Of a stretch of DNA of 64,000 nt, positions 17,286-26,189 are shown piece after piece (the first letter of the stretch is position 1; every line of letters starts with the position of its first letter). Source of the DNA: Flavobacterium sp. W4I14. Its GTDB lineage: Bacteria; Bacteroidota; Bacteroidia; Sphingobacteriales; Sphingobacteriaceae. The stretch spans positions 3,410,001 to 3,474,000 of the forward strand of contig JAUSZU010000001.1 of assembly GCA_030817875.1 (NCBI GenBank), given 5' to 3'. The notes under the pieces were generated by a model. It was not told the origin of the DNA. It did not search any database and saw nothing but the letters and a program-made list of their open reading frames with translations. Both the position numbers and the translations under genes were made by a program.

Positions 17286-18923
17286 TCAGATTTTTCTAGC
17301 GGTGTTGATGACATTAACTTTATTAAAACGTGTGGTTGCCGATCCGTGGGATACAGCACTCACCTGACCAGGCTGACCTTTACCATCGAAAAAAGAGCCG
17401 CCTAAGCGGTAATCGCTTTCATCGCAGATAGCCACGCACGAATTCCAGAATTCCTGGGTATTGGCCTGATAGGCTACATCTTTAAGCATGCCTGCGATTT
17501 TGCCATCTTTAATTTCGTAATAAAGCTGACCGCCGAACTGAAAGTTATAACGTTGCTGATCGATCGAGAAAGACCCATCACCCACAATGTAAATGCCTTT
17601 TTCAACATTTTTGATCTGATCGGCTATACTCAGTTTGGCTTTGCCCGGCTGCAGTGAAATGTTGGCCATACGCTGAAACTGCACACTGCTCCAGTTATCG
17701 GCATAACAACAGCCTTGTGAAGCATTTAAACCTAATATGTGCGCCTGATCTCTGATGGCCTGGTAATTTACCAATATACCGTCTTTAATTACATCCCATT
17801 TTCCGCACTTTACGCCTTCATCATCGTAACCAACAGCTCCTAATGATCCGACTTCAGTTTTATCGGCAGTAATATTTACTTCTTTGCTGCCATAATTAAA
17901 TTTTTTAGATTCCCATTTGTCAAGTGTCAGGAAACTGGTTCCTGCATAATTGGCTTCATAGCCCAATACGCGATCAAGCTCGGTTGGGTGACCGCAAGAC
18001 TCGTGTATGGTTAACCATAAGTGTGAAGGATCCAATACCAGATCATACTTACCTGGCTCTACTGATTTTGCCTTCATTTTTTCACCCAACTGCCTGGCTC
18101 CCTGAGTAGCATCTTCAAGCATATCGTACCTGCCTTTATAAAGCGTGCCCGACGCTGTTTGTATTTTATCCTGTGGCCTTGCATCCAGGTATTCGTATCC
18201 CTTGCCAGTAGGTGCACTCAATGCATTTCTCGTTTCGAACTTACCTGTTGCCTTATCTATTTTAGTGATAAAAAAAGTGGGCCAGATGCGATGGATATCC
18301 TGATCGATATAAGAACCGTCGGTAGATGCAAAATATTTTTGTTCATTTACTGCAAATAAGATGGAATTAATGTAATCTGCACCGCCTTTCATCGCCGCAT
18401 CGTTCACCGCCAGCAATAAATCTACCTTTTCTTTTACGGGTACCTCAAAAGTATTTTTTTCAATCGGCGCTTTCCAGCTTACCTCACCATATCCTTTTTG
18501 TGGCGCCAACTTTACAGGCTCTCTTAACAAACGGGCATTTTCTTTGGCAATAGTTACCGCCAGTTCAGCTGCTTTGGCAATACTATCTTTGTCCATTTTG
18601 TCGGTTGCCGCAAACCCCCAGCTGCCATTCGAAATTACCCTGATACCAATCCCATACGATTCGGTATTCACAATATTCTCCACTTTATCCTCGCGTGTAA
18701 CTACGTATTGGTTAAGGTACCTACCCACACGCACATCAGTATAAGTTGCGCCTTTTGAGCGTGCCGCATTTAGGGCTACATCAGACAAGATTTTTTTAGC
18801 CGCCGGATCGATATACGTTAAGGCTTGCTCGGGGGAAATCTCTTTCCCAAAAACTGGAATAGCAGGAAGCATAGCCGCAGCAGCCCCTACGCCAGTTAAA
18901 TAAATAAAGTTTCTACGTTTCAA
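17286..18923 (-). CDS. TldD family metalloprotease subunit with twin-arginine-like signal
   Basis: The 545-residue protein has the TldD zinc motif HESCGH at residues 307-312 (HExxxH) and a conserved downstream Cys. Its N-terminus MKRRNFIYLTGVGAAAAMLP looks like a twin-arginine export signal (RRxFI followed by a hydrophobic stretch). That would place it outside the cytoplasm, unlike E. coli TldD. The PmbA-like partner follows after 8 bp. It would degrade peptides as the catalytic subunit. The length exceeds E. coli TldD by about 60 residues, mostly from the signal and N-terminal extension. Confidence 0.92.
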   Translation of the reverse strand: MKRRNFIYLTGVGAAAAMLPAIPVFGKEISPEQALTYIDPAAKKILSDVALNAARSKGATYTDVRVGRYLNQYVVTREDKVENIVNTESYGIGIRVISNGSWGFAATDKMDKDSIAKAAELAVTIAKENARLLREPVKLAPQKGYGEVSWKAPIEKNTFEVPVKEKVDLLLAVNDAAMKGGADYINSILFAVNEQKYFASTDGSYIDQDIHRIWPTFFITKIDKATGKFETRNALSAPTGKGYEYLDARPQDKIQTASGTLYKGRYDMLEDATQGARQLGEKMKAKSVEPGKYDLVLDPSHLWLTIHESCGHPTELDRVLGYEANYAGTSFLTLDKWESKKFNYGSKEVNITADKTEVGSLGAVGYDDEGVKCGKWDVIKDGILVNYQAIRDQAHILGLNASQGCCYADNWSSVQFQRMANISLQPGKAKLSIADQIKNVEKGIYIVGDGSFSIDQQRYNFQFGGQLYYEIKDGKIAGMLKDVAYQANTQEFWNSCVAICDESDYRLGGSFFDGKGQPGQVSAVSHGSATTRFNKVNVINTARKI

Positions 18924-19008
18924 GATGAGATTGTTTTAAGTTGACTGAATATAAGTGTTTTAACTTAATTAAAAAAACTTCTTGATCCTTGTACTGCTAT
19001 GTTTTTTA

Positions 19009-19248
19009 TTTTTAGGAAAGCAATAACAGTATTCAATAGGTTACTTTCTTCCTGCTCTGCCTTCTGCCATGAAAAATGGCATTCGTTCGATCAGGTTTAG
19101 CTTAGTCATTTTCTGCTACTATATCGGTTTCCGTGCCACAACCCCAAGTCCATAGCCCTGATCGAAGCGGCATCCCCGATATTTCATCGGGATAAAGCGA
19201 AGAGCAGGACTAACATACAAAAAGCGAACGGCATTGCGCTCCAAAAAA
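19009..19248 (+). repeat. Structured intergenic repeat, copy A (four-way-junction-like)
   Basis: The unit starts with TTTTTAGGAAAGC and ends with GCGCTCCAAAAA. Inside lie inverted ends TCCTGCTCT (19050-19058) and AGAGCAGGA (19201-19209), arm A GCCAT-GAAAA-ATGGC (19066-19080), stem TTCGATCAGG (19086-19095) with CCTGATCGAA (19157-19166), and arm B CGAT-ATTTC-ATCG with longer flanks (19172-19193). Together these fold as a closing stem, two side arms and an inner stem around a loop. It is about 90 per cent identical to copy B by eye. No ORF is conserved across copies. Confidence 0.85.
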
Positions 19249-19326
19249 TCGTCCATATTTACTTCGTATAATATACTACTGGTGCAACCTGCATCATGAT
19301 TAACACTACTGATTGATGGCTTCTTG

Positions 19327-19563
19327 TTTTTAGGAAAGCAATACCAGCATTCCATAGGTTAGTTTCTTCCTGCTCTGCCTTCTGCCATGAAAAATGGCAT
19401 TCGTTCGATCAGGTTTAGTTTAGCCAATTCTGCTACTATGTCGGTTTTCTGTGCCATAGCCCCAAGTCCATAGCCCTGATCGAAGCGGCATCCCGATATT
19501 TCATCGGGATAAAGCAAAGAGCAGGACAAGCTTAAAAAAAGCGAATGACGCTGCGCTCCAAAA
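19327..19563 (+). repeat. Structured intergenic repeat, copy B
   Basis: Same order of elements as copy A: TCCTGCTCT at 19368-19376 with AGAGCAGGA at 19518-19526, arm A GCCAT-GAAAA-ATGGC at 19384-19398, and arm B ATCCCGAT-ATTTC-ATCGGGAT at 19490-19510, now a perfect 8-bp stem. The inner stem TTCGATCAGG/CCTGATCGAA is intact. Confidence 0.87.
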
Positions 19564-19670
19564 CAAACAATAAGCTTAACATTTAATTTCCCTAGTGTGT
19601 TAACAAACGGAATTAATAAGACTATAAAAAGATAATCAACTCGCTTGAAATGCGCATCGTCAGAGACAAG

Positions 19671-20156
19671 TTATGGCTTCTGAGATATTAAAACCTCTGC
19701 ATTAATTTTATTCAGGTTATCTCGGATCAGGTTCAAATCTTCAGCTTCCATATTTTTTAACGGAATAACTACTTGCGTAGCCATCGAGTCTACATCTCCT
19801 CCCCTGTCTTTATAGGTCTGCACAATTACATCGTCACCTTTGGTATGGATATACAATTTGCCCGAAGTGGTGGTACCATAATAATCCATATCTTTAAATT
19901 TCGAGAGCTTAAATGCGAAATACTCTGTTTTACCGTTATTAAAATAACGCTTGTAGCGGCAAAAGCCATTGTTGGTAACATTTAGCTCATAACGCTTTAC
20001 CTGATCGCTTTCCTGACTGTTATCGTAATGATCGGTAAAGGTTTTTTGAAGAAAATCGATCGATTGCGTTATGGTTTCGGGGTCGGAAAAAGCACATAAA
20101 AACATACAAAAAGCCGAAAGAAGGGATATTTTCAAGCAGAGTGTAAACTTTTTCAT
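19671..20156 (-). CDS. Hypothetical secreted protein
   Basis: The 161-residue protein has a signal peptide (MKKFTLCLKISLLSAFCMFL then CAFS), after which a mature mixed alpha/beta domain of about 135 residues follows. Charged and aromatic residues alternate in RYELNVTNNGFCRYKRYFNNG, suggesting beta strands. I do not recognise the family. The Cys at the end of the signal could be a weak lipobox. It is transcribed away from the 20207 gene. Confidence 0.7.
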   Translation of the reverse strand: MKKFTLCLKISLLSAFCMFLCAFSDPETITQSIDFLQKTFTDHYDNSQESDQVKRYELNVTNNGFCRYKRYFNNGKTEYFAFKLSKFKDMDYYGTTTSGKLYIHTKGDDVIVQTYKDRGGDVDSMATQVVIPLKNMEAEDLNLIRDNLNKINAEVLISQKP

Positions 20157-20206
20157 CAGGTTAGCGTTTTAAACACACCAATTTAATTAAAATCATAAAT
20201 TTGTAT

Positions 20207-20686
20207 ATGAGTTTTTCTCCACAATCAAGAGTTTGGATATACCAAAGCGATCGCAAATTTACTTCTACTGAAGAAAGTGAGATCTTAAACAAATTAGCAG
20301 CTTTTACTAACCAGTGGAAAGCACATGGAAATGAATTGCTTGCAAAAGCAGAAATCCGCTATGGCTTTTTTATTATCCTCACGGTAGACGAAAGTCAGGC
20401 AGGCGTTACCGGTTGCTCTATTGATAGCTCTGTTCGCTTAATTAAAGAAATTGAACAGGAATACCATGTAGACCTTTTTAACCGTTTCAATATTGCCTAC
20501 AAAGTAAATGGAGAAGTTGTAGTAAACAGCAAAGAAGATTTTGAAACTTTGGTCAATATCAAACAGGTAACGCCAGAAACGATTGTGTTTAACAATATGG
20601 TTCAGAACATGGCAGAGCTGGAAAGTAAATGGGAAGTTCCGTTCCAAAATAGCTGGCATTCTACTGTTTTTGCCCATTTATTGTAA
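20207..20686 (+). CDS. Conserved Bacteroidota protein often labelled ABC transporter ATPase; no ATPase motif
   Basis: From ATG 20207 the protein is 159 residues and begins MSFSPQSRVWIYQSDR. Relatives in this phylum often carry the name ABC transporter ATPase, but there is no Walker A, Walker B or signature motif here, so the name is unsupported by the sequence. It is soluble and mixed alpha/beta, with segment GYFIILTVDESQAGVTGCSI-like strands and an acidic character. A good -7 element TAAATTTG ends 3 nt before the ATG, so the mRNA may be leaderless. It is followed after 5 bp by a YciI-like gene, so they form an operon. Confidence 0.75.
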   Translation: MSFSPQSRVWIYQSDRKFTSTEESEILNKLAAFTNQWKAHGNELLAKAEIRYGFFIILTVDESQAGVTGCSIDSSVRLIKEIEQEYHVDLFNRFNIAYKVNGEVVVNSKEDFETLVNIKQVTPETIVFNNMVQNMAELESKWEVPFQNSWHSTVFAHLL

Positions 20687-20691
20687 GCCAT

Positions 20692-20982
20692 ATGTTCATT
20701 GTAGATCTTAAATATATTGTTCCGCTAACTGAGTTGGATGAACATATGGACGCCCATATCCAATATTTAAAGAAGTACTATAAAAAAAACATTTTTGTTG
20801 CCTCGGGCAGAAAAGTACCCCGAACCGGTGGAATCATTTTAGCCCTGGCAAAGGATGAAGAGGCGTTAAAAAAAATCCTGATGGAAGATCCTTTCTACAA
20901 ACACAGGCTAGCCGATTTCTCCATTACCCAATTCTTAACCTCACAATATCACTCAGATCTCGAATCACTTTTAGGAAAATAA
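20692..20982 (+). CDS. YciI family protein
   Basis: The 96-residue protein is a dimeric alpha/beta-barrel YCII-like domain: MFIVDLKYIVPLTELDEHMDAHIQYL has the typical first strand followed by the H-x-x-x-H-like helix. ASGRKVPRTGGIILALA is the second half. Family members are putative small enzymes or ligand-binding proteins. It is the second gene of a two-gene unit. Confidence 0.85.
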   Translation: MFIVDLKYIVPLTELDEHMDAHIQYLKKYYKKNIFVASGRKVPRTGGIILALAKDEEALKKILMEDPFYKHRLADFSITQFLTSQYHSDLESLLGK

Positions 20983-21072
20983 TTCTTAAAACCGGTAGTG
21001 ATATTCTACATTATTTTCACTACTGCTCAAACAATTAACTAGCAAAAAACATTATATTGGTTAAATCAAATA

Positions 21073-23490
21073 ATGTCTATGAAGCGCTGGCTCAAAATCT
21101 CTTTAAAAATTATATCGGTTATTGTTGTTCTGATTATCCTCACCTGGTTGGCTGGAGCATTTTATATCAGTAGAAATAAAAAAGAAGTACTCGCTTCTAT
21201 CCTATCACAGCTCAATAAAAATTTAAACGGAAAAATTACCGCGACAAGTATGGAGCCAACACTCCTGAAAAGTTTTCCCGGGGTTTCGGTATCCTTAAAC
21301 GGCGTTTTACTGAGAGATAGTTTATGGAACCAACATAAACACGATCTTTTAAAAGCGCAGGATATAGATGTATCGCTAAATGTACTTTCGCTCATTGTGG
21401 GTAACATCAACATTAAACAAATCGCCATTAATAATGCTTCCATTTATATCTACACCGATTCTACTGGCTATAGCAATACCAGTATTTTTAAAAGCAAGCC
21501 TAAAACAGATAAAAAATCGTCACCAAAATCTTCCGCTTTAGAAGTCAAAAAAATAGATTTTAATAAGGTTAGCCTGATATTAGATAACAAAAAGAGGTTC
21601 AAATTATTCAATTTCGATATTGATCAGATCCAGGGCAGAATGCAATATCCTGATAGCGGATGGACAGGTAAAATCAAGTTAATGACGAAAGTGAACAGTT
21701 TCGCCTTTAATACCCGAAAAGGTAGCTTTTTGAAGGACAAGACGCTTGATGGAACATTAAATGCACATTATAGCCGTGACATGGATGCGGTAATCCTGAG
21801 TCCCGAAGTCCTGAACATTGGCGGACACCCTTTTAAAATCGGCGCTAAAATAGAATTAGATAAATCTGCTTTTGCCATTAGCATAGCTGTTGATGATATT
21901 TTATTCAGAGATGTTGCCTTACTCTTATCGCCTAATATCTCTTCCAAACTCTTAAAGTTCGGCATAGAAAAACCGATCGATATCCGGGGAAATATTGTTG
22001 ACGACGGATCAGGGAAATACGGAGATCCCTTGATCAAAGTAGGCATAACCGTTCGGGATAATGTAGTTTCTATTCCGGCAGGTAAATTAACGGCTTGTAA
22101 TTTTGATGGTTCCTTTACCAATCGGGATACCGTTGGCGGTATTATTGGTGATGAAAATTCATCCATCAAATTCCACAGGCTTAGGGCAAAATATTTTAAT
22201 GCACCGCTTAAAATCGACACTTTCACAGTGAATAATTTATCACGACCGATTGCTACCGGATTGGTAACCTCACAATTTCCCCTATCCAATTTAAACAATT
22301 CATTAGGCACGAACGATTTTGAATTTAAAAATGGAACAGCCAACCTGAGGTTATATTGCAAGGCTGATATTGATAATTTCAGATTTACCAAACCTGTTGT
22401 TTCAGGTAAAGTACAGATTGCCGATGCCGATATCCTTTACATCCCCCGGAAGCTTCATCTGGTAAAAAGTGCTTTAAACATCAACTTCAACCAGAATGAT
22501 TTATCGATACAGAACGGGCATTTCCAGTTAGGCAAAAGCGAGCTTAATGTAAACTGTAGCATAGCCAATTTTGCCAACCTGTATTATACTGCTCCCGAAA
22601 AAATATTGGTGAACTTAAAAATGTCGAGCCCTCAACTCTACCTAAAAGAGTTCTTACCTTTCTTAGGACCAAGAACAGCGAAGAAAAAATCGAGCGGAAA
22701 CAAACAAGTGGTTTCCAAAGAGCTGAGCAATGTGCTGGAGCTTTCGAAAATGAATATCCGTTTAACCGTTGATAAAGCCATTTATGATAATTTTCTCGCC
22801 AAAAATCTCGATGCCGACATTTCTTTGCGTGGCGGAGGGATTTTCTTCAACAAAATAAGTGTGGCACATGCGGGTGGTCAGTTATCACTGAATGGAAATA
22901 TTATGCAGGAAGCCGCCTCAAATAGCTTTAAAATCAATTCAAAAATCAGCCATGTGAGTGTTAAAGATTTCTTTTATTCATTTGATAACTTCGGCCAGAA
23001 TACCATCACCAACAAAAATTTAAAGGGTTATTTATCAGCGTTGGCTAACATTTCCGGAAAAATATCGCATACGGGAAAAATTCTTCCACGATCGATAAAC
23101 GGTAGAGTAGTATTTAATCTAAACAACGCAGCCCTGGTTAATTTCGACCCCATGGTTAAGGTAGGAAAATTTGCCTTTGCCAACAGGAACTTATCAAACG
23201 TAGAAATCAAAAACCTTGATGGAACACTTAACGTGCGTGGTGATAAAGTAGAAATCAGTCCGATGCAGGTAAACTCAAGCGCGTTAAACTTTAATGTAAA
23301 AGGCACCTATGCTTTAGGATATGGCACAAATGTAGAGATGGACATCCCGCTGAGAGACCCTAAAGGTGATGAAAACCTAACCAGATCAGAAAAAAGAGAA
23401 GCCCGAATGCGCGGCATAGTATTACACCTAAAAGCTGTTGATGATGAAAAAGGTGGAATAAAAATCAGGTGGAATAAGGATCACGACTAA
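21073..23490 (+). CDS. AsmA-like family protein
   Basis: The 805-residue protein has one N-terminal membrane anchor (about residues 7-32, LKIISVIVVLIILTWLAGAF) and a long beta-rich periplasmic body. It ends with an AsmA-like C-terminal region, with NGRVVFNLNNAALVNFDPMVKVG and the later FNVKGTYALGYGTNVEMDIP segment. AsmA/TamB-like proteins bridge the envelope in lipid transport and outer-membrane homeostasis. A second ATG at 21079 is possible. The C-terminus has a short basic stretch TRSEKREARMRGI. Confidence 0.87.
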   Translation: MSMKRWLKISLKIISVIVVLIILTWLAGAFYISRNKKEVLASILSQLNKNLNGKITATSMEPTLLKSFPGVSVSLNGVLLRDSLWNQHKHDLLKAQDIDVSLNVLSLIVGNINIKQIAINNASIYIYTDSTGYSNTSIFKSKPKTDKKSSPKSSALEVKKIDFNKVSLILDNKKRFKLFNFDIDQIQGRMQYPDSGWTGKIKLMTKVNSFAFNTRKGSFLKDKTLDGTLNAHYSRDMDAVILSPEVLNIGGHPFKIGAKIELDKSAFAISIAVDDILFRDVALLLSPNISSKLLKFGIEKPIDIRGNIVDDGSGKYGDPLIKVGITVRDNVVSIPAGKLTACNFDGSFTNRDTVGGIIGDENSSIKFHRLRAKYFNAPLKIDTFTVNNLSRPIATGLVTSQFPLSNLNNSLGTNDFEFKNGTANLRLYCKADIDNFRFTKPVVSGKVQIADADILYIPRKLHLVKSALNINFNQNDLSIQNGHFQLGKSELNVNCSIANFANLYYTAPEKILVNLKMSSPQLYLKEFLPFLGPRTAKKKSSGNKQVVSKELSNVLELSKMNIRLTVDKAIYDNFLAKNLDADISLRGGGIFFNKISVAHAGGQLSLNGNIMQEAASNSFKINSKISHVSVKDFFYSFDNFGQNTITNKNLKGYLSALANISGKISHTGKILPRSINGRVVFNLNNAALVNFDPMVKVGKFAFANRNLSNVEIKNLDGTLNVRGDKVEISPMQVNSSALNFNVKGTYALGYGTNVEMDIPLRDPKGDENLTRSEKREARMRGIVLHLKAVDDEKGGIKIRWNKDHD

Positions 23491-23499
23491 ACTAATAAT

Positions 23500-23611
23500 T
23501 GAATGAGAGCGTTTTGAATGATTGAATGTGTTTGTATTTCCTTATTAGAAATTTTTGCACTCAATTATTCAATCACATCATTCAAAATTCAATCATTCAA
23601 TCATTCAATCA
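23500..23611. repeat. Octamer-based repeat with inverted copies between convergent genes
   Basis: The left part has TTGAATGA and GATTGAATG. The right part has TCATTCAA repeated about four times in a row. The two parts are inverted with respect to each other, so the transcript could form a long weak hairpin that may serve as the terminator. Confidence 0.65.
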
Positions 23612-24340
23612 TTAGAAATCCAGCGGCCCTAACCTATTCATATTTCTTAAAATCAGATATTGACGGTGCCTGATGTATGGGGTTGCATTTTTGGGCGTCC
23701 ACCTTCTGGGGTTTGGAAAACAGGAAGCAATTAAAGCGGCCTGTTTCCTGGTCAGTTTTGTACAGGATTTACCATAATAAGCTTGGGCGGCGGCTTCGGC
23801 GCCATAAATCCCATCGCCCATTTCTATTACGTTCAGGTAAACTTCCAATATTCTTTCTTTGCTCCAGAACAGTTCTATGAGTAAAGTAAAATAAGCTTCA
23901 AAACCTTTTCTTATCCACGACCGGCCAGGCCACAAGAAAACGTTTTTAGCTGTTTGTTGCGAAATGGTACTTCCACCCTTTACCTTTTTCCCTTTGGCAT
24001 TACTGGCAAAAGCTTTTTCAATGGCTTTCATATCAAAACCGATATGTTTTAAAAAGAGCTGATCTTCGGCAGATACCGCAGCCCTTTTCATATTATCAGA
24101 CATATCCTCGAATTTCACCCACTTTTTTTCTGTTTTAAAAGACTTACCATCTGCTTTACGTTCAATGTTCCGTAGCACCATTAAAAGTGTAATAGGCGGA
24201 TTGATAAAGCGCAGCGCGATTACCCAAAACACAGAAACCAGCAGAAAATATAAAAATACTTTCGTAGCAATATTGGTAATCTTCTTTAGAAGGGGGTGTT
24301 TTGATTTGCTTTTGGTTCTGCTTGTCCGCGTTTTCGCCAT
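23612..24340 (-). CDS. mtgA: Monofunctional biosynthetic peptidoglycan transglycosylase MtgA
   Basis: I start at ATG 24340 (MAKTRTSRTKSKSK, 242 residues), because the longer upstream reading adds 44 residues of non-family sequence. A single membrane segment (about 26-48) precedes the GT51 domain. Conserved motifs are SAEDQLFLKHIGFD with the catalytic Glu, KGGSTISQQTAKN, and ERILEVYLNVIEMG. It polymerises lipid II into glycan strands. There is no transpeptidase domain, as expected for MtgA. The first 16 residues are strongly basic. Confidence 0.95.
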   Translation of the reverse strand: MAKTRTSRTKSKSKHPLLKKITNIATKVFLYFLLVSVFWVIALRFINPPITLLMVLRNIERKADGKSFKTEKKWVKFEDMSDNMKRAAVSAEDQLFLKHIGFDMKAIEKAFASNAKGKKVKGGSTISQQTAKNVFLWPGRSWIRKGFEAYFTLLIELFWSKERILEVYLNVIEMGDGIYGAEAAAQAYYGKSCTKLTRKQAALIASCFPNPRRWTPKNATPYIRHRQYLILRNMNRLGPLDF

Positions 24341-24531
24341 GGCGCAAAGGTAATTAAAGGGACGGAAGATGGGAAATGCAGAGGGCCGGTATAATGCGTT
24401 TTTTTTATCATCGAAAAACAACGCCAAAATGCAAAATTCTCGTGGTAAACCCTTATTGTACATGAAAATCACTTTGTTTATGTATTTTGTGATTTCACAT
24501 TTTTAAACAGAGTGCAAACAAAATTAACCAA

Positions 24532-25342
24532 ATGAAAAAACTAGGCTATCTCTTTCTTGCTGTTACACTATGGAGTTGCAGTACAACCAAGAATATCAAT
24601 AACAGATCTGAAAAGTGGATAACACTTTTTAACGGGAAAGACATTAAAGATTGGAACGTTAAAATCCACCATCATGATTACAATGTAAACTACGGAAATA
24701 CCTTTAGGGTTGAAGATGGGACAATACAGGTCCGATATGATCAATATGGCGATTTCAATGATCAGTTTGGTCATCTTTATTACAAAACACCCTTCTCTTA
24801 CTATCATCTAAAATTAAAATACCGTTTTGTTGGCGAGTTGCAAAAAGGTGCGCCAAGTTATACTTTGCGTAATAGCGGGGTGATGTTCCATTCTCAAGAT
24901 CCGAAAACCATGCCTAAAGAACAGGATTGGCCAATTTCGATCGAGATGCAGTTTTTGGGCGGTTTGAGCGATGGCCGTCCCCCGCCCTACCGGAAACATG
25001 TGTTCACCAGGTACGGAGATTTTTTACAATGGCAGTAAGTTCCCGGGGCATTGTCTGGATTCGAAATCAAAAACATACGATGGCGACCAGTGGGTATCTG
25101 CCGAGCTTATTGTAATGGGCGATTCGGTTGTAAAACATATTATTAATGGTGATACCGTATTGCAGTATAACAAGCCACAAATTGGCGGAGGCGTAGCTAA
25201 CCGTTTTGATCCGAAAATTAAAATTGATGGAAAAGCACTTACACAAGGTTTTATTGCCTTACAAAGTGAAGGACAGCCAGTTGATTTTAAAGATATCCAG
25301 ATTATGGAGCTTCCGCACCATCATAACAAAAAATCCAATTAA
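24532..25342 (+). pseudogene. DUF1080 (3-keto-disaccharide hydrolase-like) lipoprotein, frameshifted
   Basis: The 5' frame (from ATG 24532) encodes a lipoprotein signal with WSC and the first half of a DUF1080 domain, then stops at 25038. The second half continues in the next frame to 25342 (for example MCSPGTEIFYNGSKFPGHCL, GGVANRFDPK, QGFIALQSEGQPVDFKDIQI). Removing one C from the C5 run at 24979-24983 joins them into GLSDGRPRPTGNMC, which is the expected family sequence. So this is one gene with a +1 insertion in a homopolymer. It could be a pseudogene or a sequencing error. The intact protein would be about 269 residues and would bind or cleave sugars outside the cytoplasm. Confidence 0.9.
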
Positions 25343-25372
25343 ACATTTTTCGATACTATACGTTACAAGAAC

Positions 25373-26071
25373 ATGAAAGTTGCATTAATTACAGGAGGAA
25401 GTAAAGGAATTGGTTTTGGTATTGCCGAAGCCCTTTTAAAAGAAGGTTATAAAGTAGCCATTACAAGCAGGACTATTGCCAGCGCAAACCAGGCCGCATC
25501 GCATCTGGTGGCTCATGGTGATGTATTGGCCATAGAAGCAGATGTTGCAGATTTTAAATCTCAGCAGGGTGCGGTAAACCTGATACTCGAAAAATGGGGA
25601 CAATTGGATATACTCATTGCCAACGCTGGTGTAGGGCATTTTGCACCTATTGACGAGCTCGATGTAGATTTATGGAAAGAAACCATAGACACCAATTTAA
25701 CAGGCGTTTTTTATAGCATTAAAGCAAGTGTTGAAGAAATCAAAAAGAACAAGGGACATATCTTTACCATTTCTAGTTTAGCAGGTACAAACTTTTTTGC
25801 AGGTGGCTCAGCTTACAATGCCAGTAAATTTGGTTTAACAGGTTTTACGCAATCAGTTATGCTCGATTTAAGAAAGTATGGCGTAAAAGTGAGTACCATT
25901 ATGCCCGGATCGGTAGCTAGCCATTTTAACGATCACCAGCCCAATGCTGAAAATGATGCCTGGAAAATCCAGCCAGAGGATATGGGCAAACTGATTGTTG
26001 ATTTATTGGCCATGCCGGCAAGAACTTTGCCGAGTAAGGTAGAAATTAGGCCAACCACGCCGAAGGGATAA
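25373..26071 (+). CDS. SDR family oxidoreductase
   Basis: The 232-residue protein is a classical short-chain dehydrogenase: TGGSKGIG nucleotide-binding loop near residues 7-14, NAGVG near 84, the catalytic Ser in ISSLA (about 138), and YNASK with Tyr/Lys (about 151-155). It uses NAD(P)H; the substrate is unknown, though 3-oxoacyl reductase-like enzymes are closest. It follows the DUF1080 gene by 30 bp on the same strand. A hairpin terminator near 26090-26117 ends the transcript. Confidence 0.92.
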   Translation: MKVALITGGSKGIGFGIAEALLKEGYKVAITSRTIASANQAASHLVAHGDVLAIEADVADFKSQQGAVNLILEKWGQLDILIANAGVGHFAPIDELDVDLWKETIDTNLTGVFYSIKASVEEIKKNKGHIFTISSLAGTNFFAGGSAYNASKFGLTGFTQSVMLDLRKYGVKVSTIMPGSVASHFNDHQPNAENDAWKIQPEDMGKLIVDLLAMPARTLPSKVEIRPTTPKG

Positions 26072-26087
26072 AAATAATAGATAATTA

Positions 26088-26117
26088 AAAAGGGATATCG
26101 TTTACCATATCCTTTCT
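26088..26117 (+). terminator. Terminator downstream of the SDR gene
   Basis: AAAGGGATAT and ATATCCTTT pair around a short loop, followed by a weak T/A-rich tail. Confidence 0.6.
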
Positions 26118-26136
26118 TAAATTATCCATTTTCCAT

Positions 26137-26172
26137 AAAAAAAGGTCCCGATTTTCATCGCGACCTTTTTTT
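26137..26172 (-). terminator. Terminator of the rpsF-rpsR-rplI operon
   Basis: Read on the minus strand, AAAAGGTCGCGAT and ATCGGGACCTTTT form a long stem with a GAAA-type loop and one mismatch, followed by T7. Confidence 0.85.
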
Positions 26173-26189
26173 GATTCTTTAAAGAATGC

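Larger units (their letters stand above)
18924..19670. other. 747-bp gene-free region filled by two structured repeats
   Basis: No protein gene is supported. Two direct copies of the 237-239-bp structured repeat (separate entries) occupy most of it. The 78 bp between the copies and the 107 bp after the second show no other signal that I recognise. Confidence 0.75.

Noticed and set aside
19119..19355. Open frame in the structured repeat
   Set aside because: It is not conserved between repeat copies A, B and C.
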